In this document: positions 1-6,187 of the stretch, piece by piece
Layout: each line of letters begins with the position of its first letter
Position numbering within the stretch: position 1 is the stretch's first letter
NCBI GenBank assembly: GCA_902475005.1
Contig: CABRXV010000072.1
Coordinates: 1 to 10,292, forward strand
DNA: 10,292 bases
Source: CABRXV01 sp900754955
Lineage (GTDB): Bacteria; Actinomycetota; Coriobacteriia; Coriobacteriales; Eggerthellaceae
Reading direction: 5' to 3'
Position numbers and translations under genes: made by a program
The notes under the pieces: generated by a model
Told to the model about the DNA's origin: nothing
The model's database searches: none
The model's input: the letters and a program-made list of their open reading frames with translations, nothing else

Positions 1-67
1 ACGGGCGCGCATGCCGTATACTGGGCAATGCCGTGTATAACGACGATTTTCAAGAAAGGGGATGCCT

Positions 68-2077
68 GTGAAACAGACATCCGGACTCGAGGCGCTGCTC
101 GAGGCGCTCAGGCAGTCGGGCATGAACACCGACGGCGTGGGCGGTCCGGGCGGCTTCTCGGCACAGCAGACGAACGAGGCCGATACCGACGACGACGGGG
201 GCTCCGCCACGCGCGGACGCGCGTCGCGGGGCGGCGGCGGTCGCGGCGGCGTGCCGCACTTCGATATGTCCTTCCTGGACAACATCAAGGGGCCGCAGAG
301 CAAGAAGGCGCTCGTGGCGCTCATCATCGTGGTGATCCTCATCCTGCTCGTCGCGTATTGGTGGTTCCATCCGCCCATCAACATCCACTCGGTTGACACG
401 TGGGCGTTCGTGGCGATCTTCGTTCTGCTGCCGCTGTTCCTGTTCTTCGCGACCAAGTCGCGTACGTATCGGACCGGCTCGGGCAAGGTGGAGAAGAGCC
501 CCTCGAAGGCGAAGACCTTCAAGTGGCTGTCGTTCATCCCCGTGCTCGTGGCGGTTGCGGGCATCGTGGGCGGCGTGCTCTCCATGGCGATCATCCCCGG
601 CAACGCCGAGAAGTACGCCAATGTGATCAAGGTCGATACGCTCGAGTTCGCCGAGGACATCCAGGAGGTCGACTACTCCGAGATTCCCGTGATCGACCAC
701 GACTCGGCGTCGCGTCTCGGCAACACGCAGCTCGGCTCGATTCCCGAGTACGTGAGCCAGTTCGAGGTGTCCGACCTGTACAGCCAGATCAATTACCACC
801 AGGAGCCGGTACGCGTGAGCCCGCTCAACTATGCCGACCTGTTCAAGTGGTTCACCAACCGCGACAATGGTCTTCCCGCCTATGCGCTCGTGAACATGAC
901 GACGCAGGAGGCGCAGATCGTGTCGCTGCCCGACGGCGAGGGCATCAAGTACTCGCAGTCGGAGCCGCTCGCACGCAACATCGACCGCTACGTGCAGCTC
1001 AAGTACCCGTTCTACATGTTCGACCAGAAGTCGTTCGAGATCGACGAGGACGGCCACCCGTGGTGGATCTGTCCCGTTCAGGAGTACACGATCGGCTTGT
1101 TCGGCGGCGTGACGGTGAGTCGCGTGGTTATGGTCGATGCCGTGACGGGCGAGTGCACCGATCTCGCGATCGAGGATTGCCCGCAGTGGGTCGACCGCGC
1201 GTATCCGTCGGAGATGCTCATTCAGCAGTACAACTGGCACGGCGCCTACAGCAACGGCTGGCTCAACTCGTTCCTCGGCCAGGAGGGTGTGGTCCAGACG
1301 ACGCCGGGCACCAACGGCCAGCAGGGCTACAACTACATCGCGAAGGACGACGACGTGTGGGTGTACACGGGCGTGACCTCGGCGACGTCGGACACGTCCA
1401 TCGTGGGCTTCGTGCTCATCAACCAGCGCACCGGCGAGGGCCACTTCTACTCGGTGTCGGGCGCCACGGAGGATCGCGCGATGCAGTCGGCCGAGGGCGC
1501 GGTGCAGGACCTCGGGTACTCTTCGACGTTCCCGCTGCTCATTAACGTGTCGGGCCGCCCGACGTACTTCATGTCGCTCAAGGACGGCGCGGGCACGGTG
1601 AAGCAGTTCGCGATGGTGGACATCCAGAGCTACCAGAACGTGGCGGTGGGCAACACGGTTGCCGACACGCAGAAGTCCTATGAGGCGCTGCTCGCCACGA
1701 ACGGCGTCGATGTCGATTCGGGCGATATGAGCAGCCTGCCGACGGCGAGCGGCACCATTCGCTCGATGGCGCAGGCGGTGCTCGACGGCAACTCTCACTT
1801 CTACGTGACGCTCGACGGTGATGCGTCGATCTACGACTTCGCGCTGCCGGGTCTGCTCGATATCGTGAGCTACCGCGTGGGCGACGCAATCTCGTTCTCG
1901 TACGTTGACGGCACGGGCGCCAAGCAGGTCTACGAGATCCTCGGCGCTGACGGCGAGCCGATCGAGGCGACCGATGCTGGCGCGGGCGCTGATGCCGACG
2001 CCGGCGGCGCTCCCGCCGACGAGGCAGCCGCGACGGGTGACGCGGGTGCGGCGGTTGCCGGGGAGGCGACGGCCTAG
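68..2077 (+). CDS. Conserved three-TM membrane protein with large extracytoplasmic domain, function unknown
   Basis: I do not recognise a named family with certainty. Numbering from the ATG at 62, residues 1-80 are polar with an Asp-rich patch and a Gly/Arg-rich run (RGGGGRGG). Hydrophobic segments follow at about 83-102, 113-131 and 155-178. The loop between the second and third is very basic (TKSRTYRTGSGKVEKSPSKAK), so it should be cytoplasmic, which places the roughly 490-residue remainder outside the membrane. That domain is rich in beta-type stretches with repeated motifs of the form 'V(D)xxTGE' (VDAVTGECTDL, INQRTGEGHFY) and ends in an Ala/Gly/Asp/Glu low-complexity tail of about 40 residues. 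Start choice: the purine run AAAGGGG (55-61) abuts the ATG at 62 with no spacer but lies 6 nt before an in-frame GTG at 68, so 68 is preferred and 62 is the alternative. The stop is 9 bp before the rplJ promoter and no terminator separates them. Confidence 0.8.
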   Translation: MKQTSGLEALLEALRQSGMNTDGVGGPGGFSAQQTNEADTDDDGGSATRGRASRGGGGRGGVPHFDMSFLDNIKGPQSKKALVALIIVVILILLVAYWWFHPPINIHSVDTWAFVAIFVLLPLFLFFATKSRTYRTGSGKVEKSPSKAKTFKWLSFIPVLVAVAGIVGGVLSMAIIPGNAEKYANVIKVDTLEFAEDIQEVDYSEIPVIDHDSASRLGNTQLGSIPEYVSQFEVSDLYSQINYHQEPVRVSPLNYADLFKWFTNRDNGLPAYALVNMTTQEAQIVSLPDGEGIKYSQSEPLARNIDRYVQLKYPFYMFDQKSFEIDEDGHPWWICPVQEYTIGLFGGVTVSRVVMVDAVTGECTDLAIEDCPQWVDRAYPSEMLIQQYNWHGAYSNGWLNSFLGQEGVVQTTPGTNGQQGYNYIAKDDDVWVYTGVTSATSDTSIVGFVLINQRTGEGHFYSVSGATEDRAMQSAEGAVQDLGYSSTFPLLINVSGRPTYFMSLKDGAGTVKQFAMVDIQSYQNVAVGNTVADTQKSYEALLATNGVDVDSGDMSSLPTASGTIRSMAQAVLDGNSHFYVTLDGDASIYDFALPGLLDIVSYRVGDAISFSYVDGTGAKQVYEILGADGEPIEATDAGAGADADAGGAPADEAAATGDAGAAVAGEATA

Positions 2078-2085
2078 AAACACGC

Positions 2086-2113
2086 TTGACAACGACACGC
2101 GAACCGCTATAGT
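2086..2113 (+). promoter_or_regulatory. Sigma-70-type promoter of the rplJL operon
   Basis: A perfect -35 TTGACA (2086-2091) is followed by a 16-bp spacer and a -10 TATAGT (2108-2113). It sits just after the stop codon of the upstream membrane-protein gene. Transcription would begin near 2120, giving a leader of about 225 nt before rplJ, long enough for the attenuator found there. The near-consensus match fits a highly expressed ribosomal protein operon. Confidence 0.85.
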
Positions 2114-2149
2114 AAGAGAGCTGCTTTTTCAGGCAGTAGTTTTGAAGGA

Positions 2150-2232
2150 ACAGTTCCGCTGCTTAAGACAGCAGGTACCCGCAAGGGTTTAATCGCGAAA
2201 GCGGCCCGCCGAGGTGGTTTGCATTCATACGT
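2150..2232 (+). promoter_or_regulatory. L10 (rplJ) leader, autoregulatory binding site for the L10-L12 complex
   Basis: The stretch reads like the ribosomal protein L10 leader known upstream of rplJ in many bacteria: an AAGACAGCAGGT segment (2165-2176), two short hairpins capped by GNRA tetraloops, then CCGCCGAGGT (2207-2216). The hairpins are ACCC-GCAA-GGGT at 2177-2188 and CGC-GAAA-GCG at 2194-2203. An outer helix can form between GCAGG (2171-2175) and CCCGC (2205-2209) with one mismatch. In this family the L10(L12)4 complex binds the leader and represses its own operon. Assignment rests on motif memory and position before rplJ; a covariance-model search would settle it. Confidence 0.82.
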
Positions 2233-2240
2233 TGCTTGCC

Positions 2241-2284
2241 GACCCCTGATGTCTTAAGAGGCGTCAGGGGTCGCTTCTTTTCTC
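2241..2284 (+). terminator. Attenuator hairpin in the rplJ leader
   Basis: A 14-bp stem with a 4-nt loop forms between 2241-2254 and 2259-2272, starting GACCCCTGA and closing with TCAGGGGTC. It contains two G-T wobbles and no mismatch. A T-rich tract (GCTTCTTTTCTC, 2273-2284) follows. Lying inside the leader, between promoter and rplJ, it is best read as an attenuator whose use depends on the L10 leader fold upstream. Transcription attenuation by L10(L12)4 is described for Bacillus rplJL. A further weaker pairing, CTCAA (2282-2286) with TTGAG (2321-2325), lies just before the Shine-Dalgarno sequence. Confidence 0.8.
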
Positions 2285-2345
2285 AAGCGGCGATCCCACC
2301 CCTTGGGGCGGAACGCGAGTTTGAGGAAAAGGAGGTGTACTGCAT

Positions 2346-2867
2346 ATGCCCAACGCTCAGAATACCGAGATGCTTTCCAACATCAAGGCCGATCTCGAAG
2401 GCGTGAGCGCCATGTGGGTTGTGGACTACCGCGGTCTGACCGTGAAGGAGATCCAGGAGCTCCGTCGCAGCATTCGCGAGGCCGGCGCTACCATGAAGGT
2501 CTACAAGAACACCCTCGTGAACATCGCGCTGAAGGAGAACGACCTCCCCACGCTTGACGACATGCTCAAGGGCCCGAACGCGTTCGTGTTCGCTGGTGAG
2601 GACATCGCCGCAGCTGCCAAGGCTGTGAAGAACTTCGCCAAGGACAACGACAAGCTCGAGATCAAGGGTGGCCTGCTGGAGGGCGCCGAGGTGAATGCCG
2701 CCGAGGTGGAGGCGATCGCTTCTCTGCCGTCTCGCGAGCAGCTCTTCGGCCAGATCGCTGGTCTCATCAACGGCTTCGCGCGTCGCATCGCCGTCTCCAT
2801 CAACGAGATGCCGAGCGGTCTCGCCCGCGTCGTCAACCAGGTTGCGGAGCAGAAGGACGCTGCGTAG
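2346..2867 (+). CDS. rplJ: Large ribosomal subunit protein uL10
   Basis: A 173-residue protein, the normal length for L10. It is the base of the ribosomal stalk: the N-terminal domain binds 23S rRNA and L11, and the C-terminal helix binds L7/L12 dimers, which recruit translation factors. Diagnostic segments are VVDYRGLTVKEIQELRRSI (about residues 20-38), the conserved KNTL at 54-57, GGLLEG (about 102-107) and LPSREQL (about 123-129), followed by the long C-terminal helix. The start is fixed by a strong Shine-Dalgarno sequence, AAAAGGAGGTG (2327-2337), 8 nt before the ATG. It is the first gene of the rplJ-rplL operon, under the leader and attenuator upstream. Confidence 0.98.
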   Translation: MPNAQNTEMLSNIKADLEGVSAMWVVDYRGLTVKEIQELRRSIREAGATMKVYKNTLVNIALKENDLPTLDDMLKGPNAFVFAGEDIAAAAKAVKNFAKDNDKLEIKGGLLEGAEVNAAEVEAIASLPSREQLFGQIAGLINGFARRIAVSINEMPSGLARVVNQVAEQKDAA

Positions 2868-2873
2868 CCTACC

Positions 2874-2952
2874 GCACGCGATCGCGTGCAGCTTAGGCGC
2901 ACGGGAGTGCGCCGCCTGACATGAATGGAATTTCCGCCGCGTGAAGGCGGAA
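2874..2952 (+). other. Three successive hairpins in the rplJ-rplL spacer
   Basis: The 105-nt gap between rplJ and rplL holds three clean inverted repeats. The first is a perfect 16-bp palindrome, GCACGCGATCGCGTGC (2874-2889). The second is GGCGCAC-GGGA-GTGCGCC (2896-2913). The third is TTCCGCC / GGCGGAA around a 7-nt loop (2932-2952), ending 5 nt before the rplL Shine-Dalgarno. None is followed by a T tract, so they are not intrinsic terminators. They may be processing or stability elements that help set the excess of L12 over L10; that role is inference. Confidence 0.7.
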
Positions 2953-2972
2953 GACTGAAAGGAATTGGATCA

Positions 2973-3353
2973 ATGGCCAAGCTGACCACTGAGGAAATTG
3001 TTGAGGCTCTGAAGGAAATGACCCTGCTCGAGGCCAAGGAGCTCGTGGACGCGATCTGCGAGACCTTCGGCGTGTCCGCTGACGCTCCGGCTGCCGTGGC
3101 CGTGGCTGCTCCGGCTGAGGGTGGCGCTGCTGCCGAGGAGAAGACCGAGTTCGACGTCGTGCTCGAGGGCTTCGGCGACAACAAGATCGCCGTCATCAAG
3201 GTTGTCCGCGAGATCACCGGCCTGGGCCTGAAGGAGGCCAAGGCTGTCGTCGAGGAGGCTCCGAAGGCCGTCGTCGAGGGCGTCAACAAGGAGAAGGCCG
3301 ACGAGGTCAAGGCGAAGCTCGAGGAGGCCGGTGCTGCTGTCACCGTCAAGTAA
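2973..3353 (+). CDS. rplL: Large ribosomal subunit protein bL12 (L7/L12)
   Basis: A 126-residue protein, typical for L7/L12, which forms dimers on L10 and stimulates GTPase translation factors. The N-terminal dimerisation domain (about 1-35, starting MAKLTTEEIVEALKEM) is followed by an Ala/Gly-rich hinge (about 38-56) and the C-terminal factor-binding domain from about 57. That domain includes EKTEFDVVL, the KIAVIKVVREITGLGLKEAK core helices and the closing AGAAVTVK. The start at 2973 is chosen because it gives the canonical N-terminus and has AAAGGA (2958-2963) 9 nt upstream; an in-frame ATG at 2925 would add 16 residues encoded by the spacer hairpins and is unlikely. It is the last gene of its operon. 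Confidence 0.98.
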   Translation: MAKLTTEEIVEALKEMTLLEAKELVDAICETFGVSADAPAAVAVAAPAEGGAAAEEKTEFDVVLEGFGDNKIAVIKVVREITGLGLKEAKAVVEEAPKAVVEGVNKEKADEVKAKLEEAGAAVTVK

Positions 3354-3400
3354 ATTCCTGCGAATTTGCTGACGTGCGCATCGCACGACTTTGCTGAGGA

Positions 3401-3436
3401 AAGGGTCGCAGCTCAGGCTGCGGCCCTTCTTTTTTG
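3401..3436 (+). terminator. Intrinsic terminator after rplL
   Basis: An 11-bp stem pairs 3401-3411 (AAGGGTCGCAG) with 3418-3428 (CTGCGGCCCTT) around a 6-nt loop, with one G-T wobble, followed by CTTTTTT. It lies 47 nt past the rplL stop. A smaller hairpin, GTGCG-CAT-CGCAC (3374-3386), precedes it. It ends the stalk operon and insulates it from the catabolic operon downstream. Confidence 0.93.
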
Positions 3437-3571
3437 CGTGGATGCTTTCGGTGCTGTCGGCGGTGAGCGATACGCGCGGAGGCGTTGCGTTGGACTGCGA
3501 TCCATGCGATCTGAAAGCCCGTCCGTTCGCCGGGAAATTATTTCGCTCCAGTAAAAGCTGTTCGGAAGATA

Positions 3572-3599
3572 TGAAATTCCCTCCCCACGGTTCCATAAT
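3572..3599 (+). promoter_or_regulatory. Candidate promoter of the four-gene operon (weak -35)
   Basis: A CATAAT hexamer (3594-3599) lies in a locally AT-richer stretch 53 bp before the first gene. At a 16-bp distance upstream there is only TGAAAT (3572-3577), a poor -35. A good -10 with a poor -35 would fit activator-dependent expression, but the call is tentative. The rest of the 3437-3650 spacer shows no gene. Confidence 0.4.
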
Positions 3600-3609
3600 G
3601 TAATGAGAT

Positions 3610-3627
3610 TGTCAGACAAGGCTGACA
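3610..3627 (+). promoter_or_regulatory. Inverted repeat, possible operator or 5'-UTR hairpin
   Basis: TGTCAG-N6-CTGACA is a perfect 6-bp inverted repeat placed between the candidate -10 element and the Shine-Dalgarno sequence AGGAGG (3642-3647). Its position just downstream of the expected start of transcription suits a repressor site or an RNA stem. No regulator gene lies in the window. Confidence 0.4.
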
Positions 3628-3652
3628 TGCGTGACCGAGTTAGGAGGGTTTT

Positions 3653-4774
3653 ATGGGTAAGAGGACGGAGTTTCTGTATCTGTCCGAGCAGGACATGATC
3701 GACGCAGGGGTAAACGACTACGCGCGTTGCGTCGACGTGTGCGAAGAGGTGTTCGAGCTTCTTGCCAAGGGCGACTATCTCATGGGAGGTCAGAATCACA
3801 ACTCCCACGGTCTCGGCCTGGTGTTCCCCGAGTCGAGCCCCTTCCCGAACATGCCGGTGGCGGGTCCCGACCGCCGCTTCGTGGCGATGCCGGCGTATCT
3901 GGGCGGCCGCTTCAACATCTGCGGCAACAAGTGGTACGGCTCCAACGCCGCCAATAAGGAGCACGGGCTTCCGCGTTCGGTGCTCACCGTCGTGCTGAAC
4001 GACAAGGAGACAGGCGAGCCGCTTGCGTTCCAGTCGGCGAACCTGCTGTCCTCCATGCGCACGGGCTGCATCCCCGGCGTGGCGTGCCGCTATCTGGCGC
4101 GCAAGGACGCGAAGGTGGTCGCGGTGATCGGCTGCGGCGCCATCAACCATTCCTGCGTGGGCGGCATCCTCTCCCAGACGCCCGGCGCCGAGAAGGTCGT
4201 GTGCTACGACCTCCACATCGAGACGGCGAACTCCTTCGCCCAGTGGGTGAACGACACGTTCGGCGTGCCTGCCGAGGGCGTCGAGACGCTTCCCGAGGTG
4301 CTGCGCGACGCCGACATCGTTTCGGTGGCCGCTTCGCGCACGGCTCCGCTCGTCATCGAGGACGAGTGGATCAAGCCCGGCTCGGTCATGCTGCTGACCG
4401 GCCCCATGAAGGCACCCGATGAGGTGTGGGAGAACTCCACGATCGTGTGGGACAACACGAAGCTCCATGAGGCGTACGTCGAGGACGCCCATGCGGCGGC
4501 CGACTATCACGCCGCGTACGCCGCGCAGATCGGCGGCCCGGTGTACGAGCTCATCGATGCGGGCAAGAAGGAGCCTCTTGATGAGGCGACCGACCTCGGC
4601 CACATCGTGATCGGCGAGAAGCCCGGCCGTCAGAGCGACGATGAGCGCATCATCTTCATCGCGAGTGGCATGGCGGTGTTCGACCTCGGCTGGGGCTACA
4701 CCATGTACCAGAGCGCTCTCGAGAAGGGCATCGGCACTCCGCTTCTGCTGTGGGATTCCCCGGCTCAGGCGTAA
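3653..4774 (+). CDS. Ornithine cyclodeaminase/mu-crystallin family protein, atypical active site
   Basis: A 373-residue member of the OCD/mu-crystallin superfamily, which includes ornithine cyclodeaminase, alanine dehydrogenase and ketimine or iminosuccinate reductases, all using NAD(P). It is somewhat longer than the usual 320-350. Visible motifs are the substrate-region Lys in NKWYGSN (K93), the Arg in SSMRTG (R136), a dinucleotide loop VAVIGCGAIN (156-165), and the family's C-terminal GRQSDDE...IASGMAVFDLGWG segment (325-347). Where P. putida ornithine cyclodeaminase has its catalytic Asp (GGDCPGK), this protein reads TGPMKAPDE (249-257), so true cyclodeaminase activity is doubtful. Automatic pipelines may label such proteins 'ornithine cyclodeaminase' or 'tyramine oxidase subunit B'; I would trust neither as a function. 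AGGAGG precedes the ATG by 5 nt. It is first in an operon with a carrier, a kinase and an enolase-like enzyme. Confidence 0.85.
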   Translation: MGKRTEFLYLSEQDMIDAGVNDYARCVDVCEEVFELLAKGDYLMGGQNHNSHGLGLVFPESSPFPNMPVAGPDRRFVAMPAYLGGRFNICGNKWYGSNAANKEHGLPRSVLTVVLNDKETGEPLAFQSANLLSSMRTGCIPGVACRYLARKDAKVVAVIGCGAINHSCVGGILSQTPGAEKVVCYDLHIETANSFAQWVNDTFGVPAEGVETLPEVLRDADIVSVAASRTAPLVIEDEWIKPGSVMLLTGPMKAPDEVWENSTIVWDNTKLHEAYVEDAHAAADYHAAYAAQIGGPVYELIDAGKKEPLDEATDLGHIVIGEKPGRQSDDERIIFIASGMAVFDLGWGYTMYQSALEKGIGTPLLLWDSPAQA

Positions 4775-4807
4775 ATCGAGCGATTCGAAAGAAAGAAGGG
4801 ATGTAAT

Positions 4808-6187
4808 ATGGCAGCTGCAGCTGCAGCCAGCGGAAGCTGGCGTGGCCCGGTGGGCGATTCGGTGTACAAGAAGTGCGCGATCCGCCTGCTCCCGGTTCTA
4901 GCCATCTTCTACGTGCTGGCTTACATCGGCCGCTCGAACCTCGGCTATGCCGCGTTGAGCATGAACGAGGAGCTCGGCATCTCCGCCGCAGCGTACGGCC
5001 TCGTGGCAGGTATCTTCTTCATCGGCTACTTCGTGTTCGAGGTGCCGTCGAACATCATCATGGACAAGGTGGGCGCCCGCAAGTGGATTGCGCGCATCCT
5101 GGTGAGCTGGGGCATCATCGTCATGCTCATGGGCTCCATCCAGAACGTGTGGGCGCTCTACGTGTTCCGCTTCCTCGTGGGCGTCGCCGAAGCGGGCTTC
5201 TTCCCGGGCGTCATCCTGTATCTGAGCCACTGGTTCCTCGGCCGCGATCAGGCGAAGGTCGTCGCCATGTTCATGCTCGCCATTCCCGTGAGCTATATGA
5301 TCGGCGCTCCGCTTTCCGGCTGGATCAGCGACAACGTGCACTGGTTTGGGCTTTCCAGCTGGCGCTGGATCTTCATCCTCGAGGGTCTGCCGTCCATCAT
5401 CGGCGGCATCGTCTGCCTCAAGGTGCTGCCCAACGCTCCTTCCTCGGTGAAGTGGCTCACCGATGAGGAGAAGCATTGGCTCGAGGTGTCCCTCAAGGCC
5501 GAGCGCGAACTCAAGCCCGTGCAGGCGAAGAAGTACTTCTCCAAGGAAGCGTTCTTCAACTACCGCATGTGGATCCTCCTCATCGTGTACTTCGCCGTCG
5601 AGCTGGGCGAGTACGGCCTCGGCTTCTGGACGCCGCTCATCATCGACAACCTGGGCGGCCTCTCCGCGACGGAGGTCGGCCTCATGACGGCTGCCACCTA
5701 TGTTCTCGGCGCGATCGTCATGGTGATCTGGAGTCATCATTCCGACAAGCAGCGTGAGCGTCGTTGGCACTGCGTCATCCCGCTCGTGGCGTGCGCCATC
5801 GCGATGGCGACGATCGGCTACTTCACGGGCTCGATCGCCTCGGTGGTCATGCTCGCCGTCATCATCGCGTGCGTGTACGCGCTGTTCGGCCCCTTCTGGT
5901 CGCTGACCGACTACTACCTCACCGGTCCGGCGGCCGCTGTGGGCATCGCCATGGTGAACTCGTTCGGCAACCTCGCCGGCTTCGTGAGCCCGACGCTCAT
6001 CGGCGTGGCGCAGGAACAGACGGGTCAGGAGTTCGCCGGCTTCATCTTCATCGGCGCGTTCATGCTCGTGGCCGCCGTGCTTGTGTTCGTGTTCGTGAAG
6101 AACAGCGAGCTGCGCAAGATGGAGGACGAGGCTGCTGCGGTGGTCGCCCAGGCGCACGCAGCTGCGGAGAAGGAGCTTGCTGAGTGA
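4808..6187 (+). CDS. MFS transporter, anion:cation symporter (ACS) type
   Basis: A 459-residue, 12-helix major facilitator. The pattern matches the ACS family, whose characterised members carry organic anions such as hexuronates, glucarate, tartrate and phthalate. Signatures are AYIGRSNLGYA in the first helix (38-48; the family usually has DRSN, here GRSN), FFIGYFVFEVPSN (70-82), the MFS loop motif DKVGARK (86-92), RFLVGVAEAGFFPGVILY (121-138), SWRWIFILEG before helix 6, and WLTDEEKHWL at the start of the central loop. The C-terminus is a short charged, Ala-rich tail. GAAGGG (4795-4800) lies 7 nt before the ATG. It starts 33 bp after the OCD-like gene and overlaps the kinase gene by 4 bp, so it probably imports the operon's substrate, most likely a small carboxylate. 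The substrate cannot be read from the sequence. Confidence 0.93.
   Translation: MAAAAAASGSWRGPVGDSVYKKCAIRLLPVLAIFYVLAYIGRSNLGYAALSMNEELGISAAAYGLVAGIFFIGYFVFEVPSNIIMDKVGARKWIARILVSWGIIVMLMGSIQNVWALYVFRFLVGVAEAGFFPGVILYLSHWFLGRDQAKVVAMFMLAIPVSYMIGAPLSGWISDNVHWFGLSSWRWIFILEGLPSIIGGIVCLKVLPNAPSSVKWLTDEEKHWLEVSLKAERELKPVQAKKYFSKEAFFNYRMWILLIVYFAVELGEYGLGFWTPLIIDNLGGLSATEVGLMTAATYVLGAIVMVIWSHHSDKQRERRWHCVIPLVACAIAMATIGYFTGSIASVVMLAVIIACVYALFGPFWSLTDYYLTGPAAAVGIAMVNSFGNLAGFVSPTLIGVAQEQTGQEFAGFIFIGAFMLVAAVLVFVFVKNSELRKMEDEAAAVVAQAHAAAEKELAE

Noticed and set aside
17..41. TATACT (17-22) and TATAAC (36-41) as promoter -10 elements for the first gene
   Set aside because: The -35 for the first would lie outside the window and the second has no acceptable -35, so neither can be supported.
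50..2098. Long minus-strand open frame (682 codons) opposite the membrane-protein gene
   Set aside because: Composition is Arg/His/Val/Leu-rich with no recognisable motif, a known by-product of strong third-position GC bias on the other strand. The plus-strand protein has sensible membrane segments and codon use.
3366..3603. Small plus-strand open frames in the spacer after rplL
   Set aside because: They start before or inside the rplL terminator, lack ribosome binding sites and have no recognisable motifs.
4898..6157. Long minus-strand open frame opposite the MFS carrier
   Set aside because: It is His/Asp/Glu-rich, the typical mirror image of a hydrophobic membrane protein gene, with no motif.
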